DNA of 64,000 bases from Streptomyces sp. NBC_00433 (GTDB lineage Bacteria > Actinomycetota > Actinomycetes > Streptomycetales > Streptomycetaceae). The translations under genes were made by a program, and so were the position numbers. Below are positions 16,105 to 25,551 of the stretch, in pieces. The notes beneath the pieces are model-generated. The model did not search any database. It was not told where the DNA came from and saw only the letters and a program-made list of their open reading frames with translations. Positions within the stretch are counted from its first letter, which is position 1, and every line of letters starts with the position of its first letter. Location: NCBI GenBank assembly GCA_036015235.1, contig CP107926.1, positions 5,723,501-5,787,500 on the forward strand, given 5' to 3'.

Positions 16105-17787
16105 TCAGCGCCTGCGGTAGCACAGCGTGTACGCCAGCTCCGGGAAGTCGCTGGGCTTCCAGGTGGTCCACGCGTCGCTCCCGCAGAACTTGCCGTTGTT
16201 GTACTTCGGGGTGCGCCCGGTGACGATGACGTTGGCCTTGGCGCAGGTGGCCGCGTGCAGGGAGGGCCGGGTGGCCGTGCCGCTGAAGCGCATGCACTGG
16301 TTCAGGACGGCGTGGCCCGCGTCGTCCGGGTAGATCATCGACAGGCAGAGCGTGACGTCGAGGTCGGACCGGCCGCTCACACCGAAGTGCTCCGCCCAGT
16401 CGTTGTTCCGCAGGCCCTTGCAGCGGCTGCCGTCGGTCGTGCCGGTGATCCGCTTCTGCACGGTGAAGGCGCCGGCCTGGCAGGACAGCTGGTCCCAGTC
16501 GCTGGTGGCGCCGCTGCCGTAGACGCAACTGCCGGCGGCCGCGTGGTAGGCGGAGCCGTTCTCGTACTGGTAGCTGAGGCACAGGACCAGGTTCTGGCCC
16601 GGGTAGGACACGTTCCAGGAGTCCTCGGGGACCCGGTCGCAGCCGTGCGTGTCGGTGGTGCCGTGCAGCACCTGGACGACCTTGAAGGTCTGCGGCACGC
16701 AGGTGACCCGCGTCAGGTCGGCGGACCGCGCCGTCCCCGTGTTGGTGAAGCAGTCGCCGGTCTGCGCGGTCGCGATCGGGTCCTCGGGGGTGGGGGAGTC
16801 GGACGGGGCGGGGTCCGACGAGCCGCTGCCGTCGTCGCCGGGGGCCCCGTCGTCGGTCGGATCGTCGCCGGGCTGGTCGGGCAGGTCGTCCGGCAGGTCG
16901 GACAGGCCGGGGACGGTGGTCGCCGTCGCGCCCGCGGGCGGATTCGCCGCGAAGGAGTCGTCGTGCGAGCCGCCCGCGGTCAGTATCAGGGCGGCGACGA
17001 CGGCGAGGCCGACCGCCGCGGCCACGACCGACACGGGCACGTCGCGCCACCACGGCCGCCGCGGGGGTGGCGCCAGCGGCGGCACGGCGCCCGGCGGGGT
17101 GCTGCCGTTCAGCCGGGCGACCAGGTCGTGGACGGTCGGGCGGGCGGCGGGCCGCTCGGCCAGGCAGTCGGTGATGAGCCGCGCAAGGACGGGGTCGCCG
17201 ACGGGCAGCGGCGCCTGCTGCCAGGCGCCGGGCGGGCGGCCCGTGGCGGCGAAGTGCAGGACCGCGCCGACCGTGTAGACCGCGTCCGGGTCGCCGGCCG
17301 CACCCCCCACGACGTACGCGATGCCGAAGGGGGCGAGCCGCGGCCCCTCGGGCGCCATGATCACGGCGGACGGTTCGAGGCCGGTCAGCAGGGCGCCGGC
17401 CGCCTGCGCGCCGGCCAGCGCGCCGGTCAGCGCCACCGCCAGGTCGCGCAACAGGTGCGGCGGCAGCGGCCCGCTGCCCGCGACGCCTCCCGCCAGCGTC
17501 GTCGCGTCGGGCCCCGCCGAGACCAGCCAGGGCACCGGGCCCTCGGTGTCCGCGTCGACGGGCAGGACGAAGGGCCCGGCGATACGGCGGGCGTCGTCCA
17601 CGTCGCGCCGGAAGCGGGCGCGCGCCGCCGGGTCGGCCGCCAGCCGCGGGTGCAGCAGGGTGACGGTGACGGTGGCGCCGCCCGGGTGGCGGCCCGCGTA
17701 CGCCTGCCCCAGCTCGCTCGCGCCGAGCCTGCCCACCAGTTGGTAAGGGCCGACCCGTGCCGGGTCGCCCGCCGTCAGCGGTTCCAT
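16105..17787 (-). CDS. Membrane pseudokinase with extracellular Cys-repeat domain
   Basis: This protein has 560 residues. The first 230 follow a PknB-like kinase fold, but the key residues are gone. The glycine loop is GRLGASELG (19-27). The beta-3 segment TVTVTLLHP lacks the Lys. The HRD loop reads LLTGLEPSAVI with no Asp or Asn. DFG reads PFG (153-155). A single membrane helix lies at 252-270, then an Asp/Pro/Ser linker (about 295-345). Three extracellular repeats of about 70 residues follow, each with a GxC...C...C pattern (GDCFTNTG; AAGSCVYGS; LNQCMRFSG), resembling septum-formation-type domains. A catalytic role is unlikely; it probably senses or scaffolds. It lies downstream of gad on the same strand with a 149-bp gap. 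Confidence 0.82.
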   Translation of the reverse strand: MEPLTAGDPARVGPYQLVGRLGASELGQAYAGRHPGGATVTVTLLHPRLAADPAARARFRRDVDDARRIAGPFVLPVDADTEGPVPWLVSAGPDATTLAGGVAGSGPLPPHLLRDLAVALTGALAGAQAAGALLTGLEPSAVIMAPEGPRLAPFGIAYVVGGAAGDPDAVYTVGAVLHFAATGRPPGAWQQAPLPVGDPVLARLITDCLAERPAARPTVHDLVARLNGSTPPGAVPPLAPPPRRPWWRDVPVSVVAAAVGLAVVAALILTAGGSHDDSFAANPPAGATATTVPGLSDLPDDLPDQPGDDPTDDGAPGDDGSGSSDPAPSDSPTPEDPIATAQTGDCFTNTGTARSADLTRVTCVPQTFKVVQVLHGTTDTHGCDRVPEDSWNVSYPGQNLVLCLSYQYENGSAYHAAAGSCVYGSGATSDWDQLSCQAGAFTVQKRITGTTDGSRCKGLRNNDWAEHFGVSGRSDLDVTLCLSMIYPDDAGHAVLNQCMRFSGTATRPSLHAATCAKANVIVTGRTPKYNNGKFCGSDAWTTWKPSDFPELAYTLCYRRR

Positions 17788-17936
17788 GTCCCAGTTCCCC
17801 CGTTCCGTAGCGCCCGTGTGGCGGAGGGGCGCTACCGCGACCGGCTGCCTGATCGCCGGTCAGCCGACTGAGGGGACACTGTGGCACTGCCGTACGCGGC
17901 ACGCCACCGCCGGGGGCAGGTCAACGGCCCGGCGGC

Positions 17937-19337
17937 TCAGTGGTGGAAGGCGGTCGCCACCGATTCCGGCCGGTTCAGCGGGTGCGGCTGGCGGCGCAGC
18001 TCGGGCAGCAGCCGCTCCAGATCGTCCATCAGCAGGTCGGCCAGGTCCTCGGAGAAGCCGTTGCGGCACACCACCCGCAGCACCGCCAGATCCTCCCGGT
18101 CGGCCGGGTAGGTGTAGGCGGGCACCAGCCAGGAGTGCTCGCGCAGCCGCCGCGACACGTCGAAGACGTCGAAGGACGTCACGTCGGGCTTGGTCGTGAC
18201 CGCGAAGACCGGCAACTGGTCGCCCCGGGTGATCAGCCGGAATTCGTCCAGCGCCGCGAAGCGCTCGGCGAGCGACATGGCCACGTCCCTGCTGCTCTGC
18301 TGCACCGCACGGAAGCCGTCCCTGCCGAGCCGCAGGAAGGTGTAATACTGCGCCACCACCTGCGCGCCCGGTCGGGAGAAGTTCAGCGCGAAGGTCGGCA
18401 TGTCGCCGCCCAGGTAGTTCACCCGGAAGACCAGCTCCTCGGGCAGCGCGTCGGCGTCCCGCCACAGCGCCCAGCCGACGCCCGGGTAGACCAGGCCGTA
18501 TTTGTGGCCCGAGGTGTTGATCGAGGCGACCCGCGGCAGGCGGAAGTCCCACACCAGGTCCTCGTCGAGGAAGGGCGCGATCATGGCCCCGGAGGCGCCG
18601 TCGACATGCACCGGGATGTGCGTGCCCGTGCGCTCCTCGTAGGCGTCCAGCGCCGCGCAGATCTCCTCGACCGGCTCGTAGGAGCCGTCGAAGGTCGAGC
18701 CGAGGATCGCGACCACCCCGATGGTGTTCTCGTCGCACAGCGCCAGTGCCGCGTCCGCGTCCAGGTGCAGCCGGTCCCCGGTCATCGGTGCGAGCCGGGC
18801 CTCGACCTCCCAGAAGGTGCAGAACTTCTCCCAGCACACCTGCACGTTCGCGCCCATCACCAGATTGGGCCTGGCCGTCGCCGGATAGCCCTTGGTGCGC
18901 CGCATCCAGCGCCGCTTCAGCGCCATCCCGGCGAGCATGCACGCCTCGGACGACCCGGTGGTCGAGCAGCCGACGACCGTGTCGGGGTCCGGCGCGTTCC
19001 ACAGGTCGGCGAGGATCGCGACGCAGCGCCGCTCCAGCTCGGCCGTCCGCGGGTACTCGTCCTTGTCGATCATGTTCTTGTCCCTGCACTCCTCCATCAG
19101 GATGTCCGCCTGCGGTTCCATCCAGGTGGTGACGAAGGTGGCCAGGTTCAGCCGCGAATTGCCGTCGAGCATCAGCTCGTCGTGCACGAGCTGGTAGGCC
19201 GCGTGCGGCGTCATCGGCCCGTCGGGCAGCCGGTGCTTCGGCGGCGCCGTATCCATCCCGCCGACCGGGTCCGCGTCCCCGAAGAAGGGGTTCACCGCGA
19301 TCGGCCGCGGACTTCCTGAGCCTTTGTGGAGTGACAT
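17937..19337 (-). CDS. gad: Glutamate decarboxylase
   Basis: A 466-residue PLP enzyme of the group II decarboxylase family that converts glutamate to GABA and CO2. The PLP lysine is K279 in SINTSGHKYG. The substrate and PLP region reads VGCSTTGSSEACMLAG (122-137), and HVDGASGA (243-250) supplies the aspartate that holds the pyridine ring. Length and motifs match bacterial GadB. Its start region faces the CHAT-NTPase gene, so the two promoters lie within about 110 bp of each other. Confidence 0.93.
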   Translation of the reverse strand: MSLHKGSGSPRPIAVNPFFGDADPVGGMDTAPPKHRLPDGPMTPHAAYQLVHDELMLDGNSRLNLATFVTTWMEPQADILMEECRDKNMIDKDEYPRTAELERRCVAILADLWNAPDPDTVVGCSTTGSSEACMLAGMALKRRWMRRTKGYPATARPNLVMGANVQVCWEKFCTFWEVEARLAPMTGDRLHLDADAALALCDENTIGVVAILGSTFDGSYEPVEEICAALDAYEERTGTHIPVHVDGASGAMIAPFLDEDLVWDFRLPRVASINTSGHKYGLVYPGVGWALWRDADALPEELVFRVNYLGGDMPTFALNFSRPGAQVVAQYYTFLRLGRDGFRAVQQSSRDVAMSLAERFAALDEFRLITRGDQLPVFAVTTKPDVTSFDVFDVSRRLREHSWLVPAYTYPADREDLAVLRVVCRNGFSEDLADLLMDDLERLLPELRRQPHPLNRPESVATAFHH

Positions 19338-19446
19338 GCCGTCACGATACGTCGGTGCGCGCGGCTTGGCGGTGAACCAGATGCGGCAGGTTTTGTCGTT
19401 CGTTGGGCGGCGTTGTCATGAAAACGTCTATCGTCGCAATCTCCGG

Positions 19447-22400
19447 GTGCGGGTGCTGAGTGCTGGGGGCGGGTTTGTGACGGAGCGGCTGTTGGTGGAC
19501 TTACGGGCCGACGGGCTCGTGCAGGTGTCGACATGGGCTGCCGGCGATCAGTTCCCGCGGCCGGTGGGCGACCCGGTGGAGCTGGTGTGGCCGCTGCCGG
19601 ACGAGGATCTGGCGGATCTGCGGTGGTATCTGGAGCAGTATCTGCGGCTGCCGACCGCCGTGTACGAGGAGCGGGGGGCGCGGGTCGCGGCGCGGCTGGC
19701 GGGCTGGGGCGAGCAGGTCTTCGCGGCGGTCTTCGCGACGGCGGCGGCGCGGGAGGCCTACGCGTCGGCGCGGGCGCGCGGCGGCGGGGTGGAGATCGCC
19801 CTGATGTCGAAGTCGGCGGAGCAGTTGGGGCGGCCGTGGGAGTTGATGTCGGCTCCGGGGCGGGGTGTTCCGGTCGCGCTGGACGGGGTGGCGGTCTCGC
19901 GGACGCTGCAGAGCACGGGCATGGCGGAGGTCTTCGACTTCCCCGGTTCGCGGTTGCGGGTGCTGATGGTGATCTCGCGTCCGCAGGGTGCGGCGGATGT
20001 CGGTTATCAGATGATCGCCCGGCCGCTGCTGCGGCGGCTTGAGGCGGTGCGCGGCAGTGTGGAGCTGGTGGTGTTGCGGCCGCCGACGCTGGAGCGCCTT
20101 CAGGAGGCGCTGGCCGAGGCGCGGGAGGCCGGGGAGCCTTTCCAGGTGGTGCACTTCGACGGCCACGGTGTCTTCGGGCAGGCGCCGGTGGCGGGCTCCG
20201 CCGGCGGGTGGGGTGCGGTGATGTACGACGCCCCCGGGCCGCGCGGGATGCTGGCTTTCGAGAAGCCCGGTGGGGGCAGTGACCTGGTGGAGGCGGGCCG
20301 GGTGGCGCAGGTGCTGGCCGGGGCGCGGGTGCCGGTGGTGGTGCTGAACGCCTGCCAGTCCGCGCAGGTCGGCTCGCAGGTGGAGGCGGCGGTGGCGACG
20401 CGGCTGCTGGCGGAGGGCTGCGCGAGTGTGGTGGCGATGGCGTACAGCGTGTACGCGGTGGCCGCGGCGGAGTTCATGACGGCCTTCTACGAGCGGCTCT
20501 TCGCCGGCGACCGGGTCACCGACGCGGTCACCGCGGGGCGCAGGCAGTTGCGGCTCAACGACAGGCGGCCCTCGATGAAGGGGATGCTGCCGCTGGCGGA
20601 CTGGATGGTCCCGGTCCTCTACACCCGCGGCGAGGCGCGTTTCCCGCACCTGCGGACCACCCGGAAGGCGGGCGAGGCCGTCGGCGACATCCTCACCCGG
20701 ATCCGCGAGCAGACCGAGGCCGGACCCCAGCCGGGACCGGGCCTGGACCTGGAGGCGGTGGGGGACTTCGTCGGCCGCGACGGGGCCTTCTACACCCTGG
20801 ACGTGGCGGCCCGCCTCCAGCATGTCGTGGTCGTCCACGGGCCGGGCGGGACCGGGAAGACGGAGCTGGCCAAGGCCTTCGGGCGCTGGTGGCGCGACAC
20901 CGGCGGCGTCGACCAGGCGGGGTGGGTGATCTGGCACTCCTTCGAACCCGGTGTCGCCTCCTTCGGGCTGGACGGCGTGATCAACGCCATCGGCGAGCGC
21001 GTGTTCGACGCCCAGTTCAAGCTCTTCGACGCCGAGCAGCGCCAGGCCGCGGTCGAGGAAGTCCTCCGCGGCTACCGGCTGCTGCTGATCTGGGACAACT
21101 TCGAGTCCGTCCGCGAGATGCCCGACCCCGGCCGGGCCACCCCGCCGCTGCCGCAGGGCGAGCAGGACCGGATGCGGGACTTCCTGACCCGCGTCTCCAG
21201 CGGCGGCAAGAGCGCGGTGGTCATCACCAGCCGCACCCCCGAGACCTGGCTCGGCCCCGGAATGCGCCGCATCGAACTCGGCGGCCTCCAGGGCGAGGAC
21301 GCCACCGCGTACGCCGAACAGGTCCTGGCCCCCTATCCGTCGGCCCGCCCGCACCGCCAGACCGCCGCCTTCGCCGACCTCATGCAGTGGCTCGACGGCC
21401 ACCCGCTGAGCATGCGCCTGACACTGCCCCACCTGGAGACCACCGGCGCCCAGCGCCTCCTGGACGGACTCCAGGGCGCCACGGCCCTGCCCGCGGGAGG
21501 CGACAGCGGCGACCGCAGGACGTCGCTGTCCGCGAGCGTCGCCTACTCCTTCCGGCACCTCAGCGACGAGGACCAGCAGGCACTGACCGTCCTCAGCCTC
21601 TTCCACGGCGTGGCCGACGCCGACGTCCTCGGCACCTTCTCCACGAGCACCCAGGCTCCCGAGCGTTTCCGCGGCCGGAGCAACCAGGAATGGGCGGAGC
21701 TGCTGCAGCGGGCGGCGGGCCTGGGGCTGCTGGCCCCGCTCGGGGCGGGCATGTTCCGCCTGCACCCGGCCCTGCCCGCCCACCTGGCCGCGCACTGGCG
21801 CACCCACACCCCGGGCAGCCACGACGACGAGCGCGCCGCCGCCACCGTCGCCCTCGTCTCGGCCCACGCCGTCTTCGGCGGATGGCTGGAAACGCAGATC
21901 AGCAGCGGCGACGCGCAGTTCGCGATCGCCCTGATCGGCTACCAGCAGCGGATGATGGGCGCCATGCTCGGCCACGCCCTCCGCCAGAGCCAGTGGGACG
22001 AGGCCCAGCAGATACTCCAGCCGCTGAACACCTTCTGGAACGTGCGGGGTCTGGCGGAGGAGGCGCGGTCCTGGTCGTCCCGGGTACGCATCGCCGTCGA
22101 GTCCCCCGACGGCACCCCGCCGGGCCTGAGCACCGACGCCGGCGAGCTGTGGATGTTCACCACCGGCTCGCAGGCCACCCGCGACCTCGTCGCCGGGCGG
22201 CTCGACCTCGCGGAGAGCACCTACCGCACCGTCCTGCGCGGCCTGGAGCAGCAGCCCGCCGGTTCCAGCCGGCTCCACTACATGTCCATCACCTACCACC
22301 AGCTCGGCAATATCACCCAGGACCGGGGGCGGCTGGACGAGGCCGAGGCCTGGTACCGCAAGTCCCTCGCCATCAAGGAGGAGCTCACCAACCGCGCCGG

Positions 22401-23268
22401 CTCGGCGAGCACCTACCACCAGCTCGGCATCGTCGCCCAGCGGCGGGGGCGGCTGGACGAGGCGGAGGACTGGTATCGCAAGTCCCTGGGCATCTCGGAG
22501 GACCTCGGGGACCGCCCCGGCATGGCGAGCACCTACCACCAGCTCGGCATGGTCGCGCAGAACCGCGGGCGGTGGGACGAGGCGGAGAACTGGTACCGCA
22601 AGTCCCTCGCCATCACCGAGGACGTCGGGGACCGGCCCAGCATGGCCATCACCTATCACCAGCTCGGGAGGATCAACGAGGAGCGGGGGAGTTGGGACGG
22701 GGCGGAGGACTGGTACCGCCAGTCCCTGGCCATCAAGGAGGAGGTCGGCAATCGTCCCGGCATGGCCATCACCTACCACCAGCTCGGGAGGATCGGTGAG
22801 GAGCGGGGGCGGTGGGACGAGGCTGAGGACTGGTATCGCAAGTCCCTGGGCATCTCGGAGGACCTCGGGGACCGGCCCAGCATGGCCAGCACCTACCACC
22901 AGCTCGGCAGGGTCGCCCAGGAGCGCGGCCGCCCGGAGGAGGCCGGAGGCCTCTACCTCCGGTCGCTGGCCATCGAGGAGGATCTCGGCAACCGCCTCGG
23001 CATGGCCACCAGCTATGCGCAACTGGGGCTGTACACCGATGCGATGGGGGACAGCGCGCAGGCCCTGACCTGGGTGGTCAGATGCGTGTCGCTCTTCGAC
23101 GAGATCCCGCACCCGGGCAGCGGAACGGGTCCGAAGCACCTGCGCCATCTGACCGCCCAGCTGGGCATCGAAGCCGTCGAGCACGCCTGGCGGACCGTCA
23201 CCGGCGATCCGCTGCCGCCCGCCGTCCGCGAATTCGCCCTCACCGAGCCCGACCCCGAGCCCGAGTAA
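19447..23268 (+). CDS. CHAT protease, STAND (NB-ARC-like) NTPase and TPR protein
   Basis: The GTG at 19447 gives 1273 residues. An N-terminal CHAT caspase-like domain has its catalytic His in VVHFDGHGVF (H240) and Cys in VVVLNACQSA (C303). A STAND NTPase follows, with P-loop GPGGTGKTE (K471), Walker B LLLIWDNFES (D550) and a sensor-like VVITSRTPETW; a winged-helix and helical region comes next. Then come six 40-residue TPR units (about 949-1188) of the type TYHQLGxxxxERGRWDEAED. This is the logic of bacterial immune or cell-death effectors: TPRs sense, the NTPase oligomerises, the protease cleaves. The target is unknown. The start is uncertain; in-frame ATG 19336 would overlap gad. Confidence 0.88.
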   Translation: MRVLSAGGGFVTERLLVDLRADGLVQVSTWAAGDQFPRPVGDPVELVWPLPDEDLADLRWYLEQYLRLPTAVYEERGARVAARLAGWGEQVFAAVFATAAAREAYASARARGGGVEIALMSKSAEQLGRPWELMSAPGRGVPVALDGVAVSRTLQSTGMAEVFDFPGSRLRVLMVISRPQGAADVGYQMIARPLLRRLEAVRGSVELVVLRPPTLERLQEALAEAREAGEPFQVVHFDGHGVFGQAPVAGSAGGWGAVMYDAPGPRGMLAFEKPGGGSDLVEAGRVAQVLAGARVPVVVLNACQSAQVGSQVEAAVATRLLAEGCASVVAMAYSVYAVAAAEFMTAFYERLFAGDRVTDAVTAGRRQLRLNDRRPSMKGMLPLADWMVPVLYTRGEARFPHLRTTRKAGEAVGDILTRIREQTEAGPQPGPGLDLEAVGDFVGRDGAFYTLDVAARLQHVVVVHGPGGTGKTELAKAFGRWWRDTGGVDQAGWVIWHSFEPGVASFGLDGVINAIGERVFDAQFKLFDAEQRQAAVEEVLRGYRLLLIWDNFESVREMPDPGRATPPLPQGEQDRMRDFLTRVSSGGKSAVVITSRTPETWLGPGMRRIELGGLQGEDATAYAEQVLAPYPSARPHRQTAAFADLMQWLDGHPLSMRLTLPHLETTGAQRLLDGLQGATALPAGGDSGDRRTSLSASVAYSFRHLSDEDQQALTVLSLFHGVADADVLGTFSTSTQAPERFRGRSNQEWAELLQRAAGLGLLAPLGAGMFRLHPALPAHLAAHWRTHTPGSHDDERAAATVALVSAHAVFGGWLETQISSGDAQFAIALIGYQQRMMGAMLGHALRQSQWDEAQQILQPLNTFWNVRGLAEEARSWSSRVRIAVESPDGTPPGLSTDAGELWMFTTGSQATRDLVAGRLDLAESTYRTVLRGLEQQPAGSSRLHYMSITYHQLGNITQDRGRLDEAEAWYRKSLAIKEELTNRAGSASTYHQLGIVAQRRGRLDEAEDWYRKSLGISEDLGDRPGMASTYHQLGMVAQNRGRWDEAENWYRKSLAITEDVGDRPSMAITYHQLGRINEERGSWDGAEDWYRQSLAIKEEVGNRPGMAITYHQLGRIGEERGRWDEAEDWYRKSLGISEDLGDRPSMASTYHQLGRVAQERGRPEEAGGLYLRSLAIEEDLGNRLGMATSYAQLGLYTDAMGDSAQALTWVVRCVSLFDEIPHPGSGTGPKHLRHLTAQLGIEAVEHAWRTVTGDPLPPAVREFALTEPDPEPE
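22291..23010 (+). repeat. Six tandem 120-bp repeats encoding TPRs
   Basis: Units start at 22291, 22411, 22531, 22651, 22771 and 22891 in perfect 120-bp register. Units 2 and 5 share long identical runs around TGGTATCGCAAGTCCCTGGG. The register and identity point to recent duplication or gene conversion in the sensor part of the CHAT-NTPase protein. Confidence 0.92.
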
Positions 23269-23301
23269 CCGGGCGCCCCTGCGCGGGCCCCGGTGGCGGC
23301 G

Positions 23302-23922
23302 TCAGGCCCCGGCCGCCAGGCCCTGCTTGAGCGCCCGGGTGAAGCGGACCACCCGCTGGGCCTGCACGCCGGCCGCGGTCAGCGTCTCCTCGCCGACCGG
23401 GATGTCGCCCTGGCCGGCGACATGCGAGGTGCCGTACGGGTTGCCGTCGACGAATTTCGACGGGTGGGTGTAGCCGGGGGCGACCAGGATTCCGCCGAAG
23501 TGGTGGATCGTGTTGTAGAGCGCCAGGAGGGTCGTCTCCTGGCCGCCGTGCGTCGTCGCGGACGACGTGAAGCCGCTGTAGACCTTGTCGGCGAGCTTGC
23601 CCTCCTGCCAGAGCGGGCCGAGCATGTCGAGGAACTGCTTGAGCTGGCTCGTCACATTGCCGAAGCGGGTCGGCGTGCCGAAGACCACCGCGTCGGCCCA
23701 CTCCATGTCCGCCGCCTGCGCCTCGGGCACGTCCGCGGTCGCGTCGGCGTTCGCCCGCCAGGCCGGGTTGGAGTCGATGGCGGAGTCCGGAGCCAGCTCC
23801 CTGACCTTCCGCAGCCGCACTTCGGCTCCCGCCTTCTTCGCGGTGCCCGCGATGGCGTCCGCGATGGTGGCGATGGTGCCGGTGGCCGAGTAGTAGATGA
23901 CGGCGACGTTGACGTCGGACAT
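23302..23922 (-). CDS. wrbA: NAD(P)H:quinone oxidoreductase, WrbA type
   Basis: A 206-residue flavodoxin-like protein. The FMN phosphate loop is YYSATGTIATIADAI (about residues 10-24), followed by FGTPTRFGNVTSQLKQFLD and the WrbA-typical SSATTHGGQETTLLALY and PYGTSHVAG segments. WrbA reduces quinones by two electrons, limiting oxidative stress. The ATG at 23922 is preceded by AGGAGGT. It converges on the CHAT-NTPase gene with 33 bp between stops. Confidence 0.93.
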   Translation of the reverse strand: MSDVNVAVIYYSATGTIATIADAIAGTAKKAGAEVRLRKVRELAPDSAIDSNPAWRANADATADVPEAQAADMEWADAVVFGTPTRFGNVTSQLKQFLDMLGPLWQEGKLADKVYSGFTSSATTHGGQETTLLALYNTIHHFGGILVAPGYTHPSKFVDGNPYGTSHVAGQGDIPVGEETLTAAGVQAQRVVRFTRALKQGLAAGA

Positions 23923-24029
23923 GGGGGGAGACCTCCTGCGCGGGGGGCGTATACGTCCTTCCGCGACAATACGGTCGCAAGCCCCCGCGTCCCCGGACCG
24001 CCACTCCCCGCGGGGAGTGGCGGATGCGA

Positions 24030-25424
24030 CTACTCCAGTCGTGGCTGCTGGGCCGGGGCCGGGCAGATGCGCCGGCCCTCGTGGTCGAAGACGTAGAGGT
24101 GCGCGAGGTCGACCAGGAGGGGGACGCGGTCGCCGCGGCGTACGCGGATGTCCGGGCCGGTGCGGACGACGAGGTCGCCGGTCTGGGTCTCCGGCGTCGT
24201 GGGCCGGTCCATGACCGACACGGGCGTGTGCCGCGGCTTGGGCGGCGTCCCGTCGCCGGACGCGGGCGGCGTGGAGCCCTCCCGCTCCATGACACTGGCC
24301 TGGATGCGCCGCGCGGCCTTCTGCGCGAGCTTGCCGAGGCCGACGCCGCCGTTGGCACCCCGGCGCGAGCTGTTCTTGGCCGCGGGCGCCGGGCGCGGCG
24401 CCTCCAGCTCGGGGACCACCGCGGGACGCGACCCGGTGTTGAGGTGCACCAGCGACTCGTGGCCCTGGTATTCGATGTGCTCGACGATGCCGCTGAGCAC
24501 CACCTCGCCGGCGTGCGCCTGGCTGGGCTGGGCGATGCGTACCGCCTCGGAGCGCAGCCCGACGATGATCGGCCGGCCCTGCTGGATGCGCAGCATCTGG
24601 TGGTCGTAGTTCAGCGGCTCCGGCAGCCCGAGCCGCTGCCGGCCGAAGTCGATCCACATGCCGCCGGTGAGCGGGGCGATGACGGTGGCCTGGAGCAGGT
24701 TGATCCGCGGGGTGCCGACGAAGGCGGCGACGAAGACGTTCTCCGGCAGGTGGTAGGCCTCGCGCGGGGTGCTGAGCTGCTGCAGCACACCGCTGCGCAT
24801 GATCGCGACCCGGTCGCCCAGCGACATGGCCTCGGCCTGGTCGTGGGTGACGTAGACGGTGGTGACGCCCATGCCGTGGGTGAGCCGGGCGATCTCCGCG
24901 CGCAGGTGGGCGCGGAGCTTGGCGTCGAGGTTGGACAGCGGCTCGTCCATCAGGAAGACCGAGGGGTGCCGGGAGATGGCGCGGCCCATGGCCACGCGCT
25001 GGCGCTCACCGCCGGAGAGCTGCCCGGGGTAGCGGTCGAGGATCTCCTCGATGCCCAGGATGCGTGCGGTCTCGTCGACCCGCGGCCCGTGCTCCTCGCC
25101 CGGCATCTCGAACCGCAGCGGAAAACCGATGTTCTCCCGGCTGGTCATGCTCGGGTAGAGGGCGAAGTTCTGGAAGACCATGGCCATCCGCCGGTCGCCC
25201 GGGGCCAGGTCGTTGGAATACTCGCCGTCGAGCAGCAGCTCGCCCGTCGTGATGTCCTCCAGGCCGGCGATCATCCGCAGGACGGTGGACTTTCCGCAGC
25301 CCGAAGGGCCGAGCAGCACCAGGAACTCCCCTGGCGCGATGTCCAGCGAGAACCGGTCCACGGCAGGTGAGGGCTGCTTCGGGTAGTACTTGGAAACTTC
25401 GTGCAGGGTGATGGCGCGAGTCAT
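24030..25424 (-). CDS. MsiK/UgpC-like sugar ABC transporter ATPase with insert
   Basis: A 464-residue ATPase. Walker A is LLGPSGCGKST, the Q-loop is VFQNFALYPSMT, the signature is LSGGERQRVAMGRA, Walker B is VFLMDEPLSNLDAKLRAHLR, and a C-terminal OB/TOBE domain follows. These are features of the shared ATPases (MsiK, UgpC, MalK) that energise several carbohydrate permeases. Typical relatives have about 370-390 residues. Here an Arg/Pro/Ser-rich insert of about 80 residues interrupts the TOBE region (from RPAVVPELEA to VVRTGPDIRV). No permease genes are adjacent. A sugar-binding lipoprotein lies far away at 55028. It diverges from a DedA gene. Confidence 0.88.
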   Translation of the reverse strand: MTRAITLHEVSKYYPKQPSPAVDRFSLDIAPGEFLVLLGPSGCGKSTVLRMIAGLEDITTGELLLDGEYSNDLAPGDRRMAMVFQNFALYPSMTSRENIGFPLRFEMPGEEHGPRVDETARILGIEEILDRYPGQLSGGERQRVAMGRAISRHPSVFLMDEPLSNLDAKLRAHLRAEIARLTHGMGVTTVYVTHDQAEAMSLGDRVAIMRSGVLQQLSTPREAYHLPENVFVAAFVGTPRINLLQATVIAPLTGGMWIDFGRQRLGLPEPLNYDHQMLRIQQGRPIIVGLRSEAVRIAQPSQAHAGEVVLSGIVEHIEYQGHESLVHLNTGSRPAVVPELEAPRPAPAAKNSSRRGANGGVGLGKLAQKAARRIQASVMEREGSTPPASGDGTPPKPRHTPVSVMDRPTTPETQTGDLVVRTGPDIRVRRGDRVPLLVDLAHLYVFDHEGRRICPAPAQQPRLE

Positions 25425-25551
25425 AACGGGAGCCGCCAGGTGGTTCGGACGCAGTGACGGGGCACGTGGGGGGATGACTTTCCGGACATGCGGTGGTGCA
25501 TGGGTGACACTGCCGAGAAGGTAGTCCACTACGCGAGGTTGCGGAACGTTT

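Noticed and set aside
19501..23184. A 1227-codon frame antisense to the CHAT-NTPase gene
   Set aside because: It mirrors the repeats of the real gene and shows no protein family; third-position bias supports the plus-strand frame.
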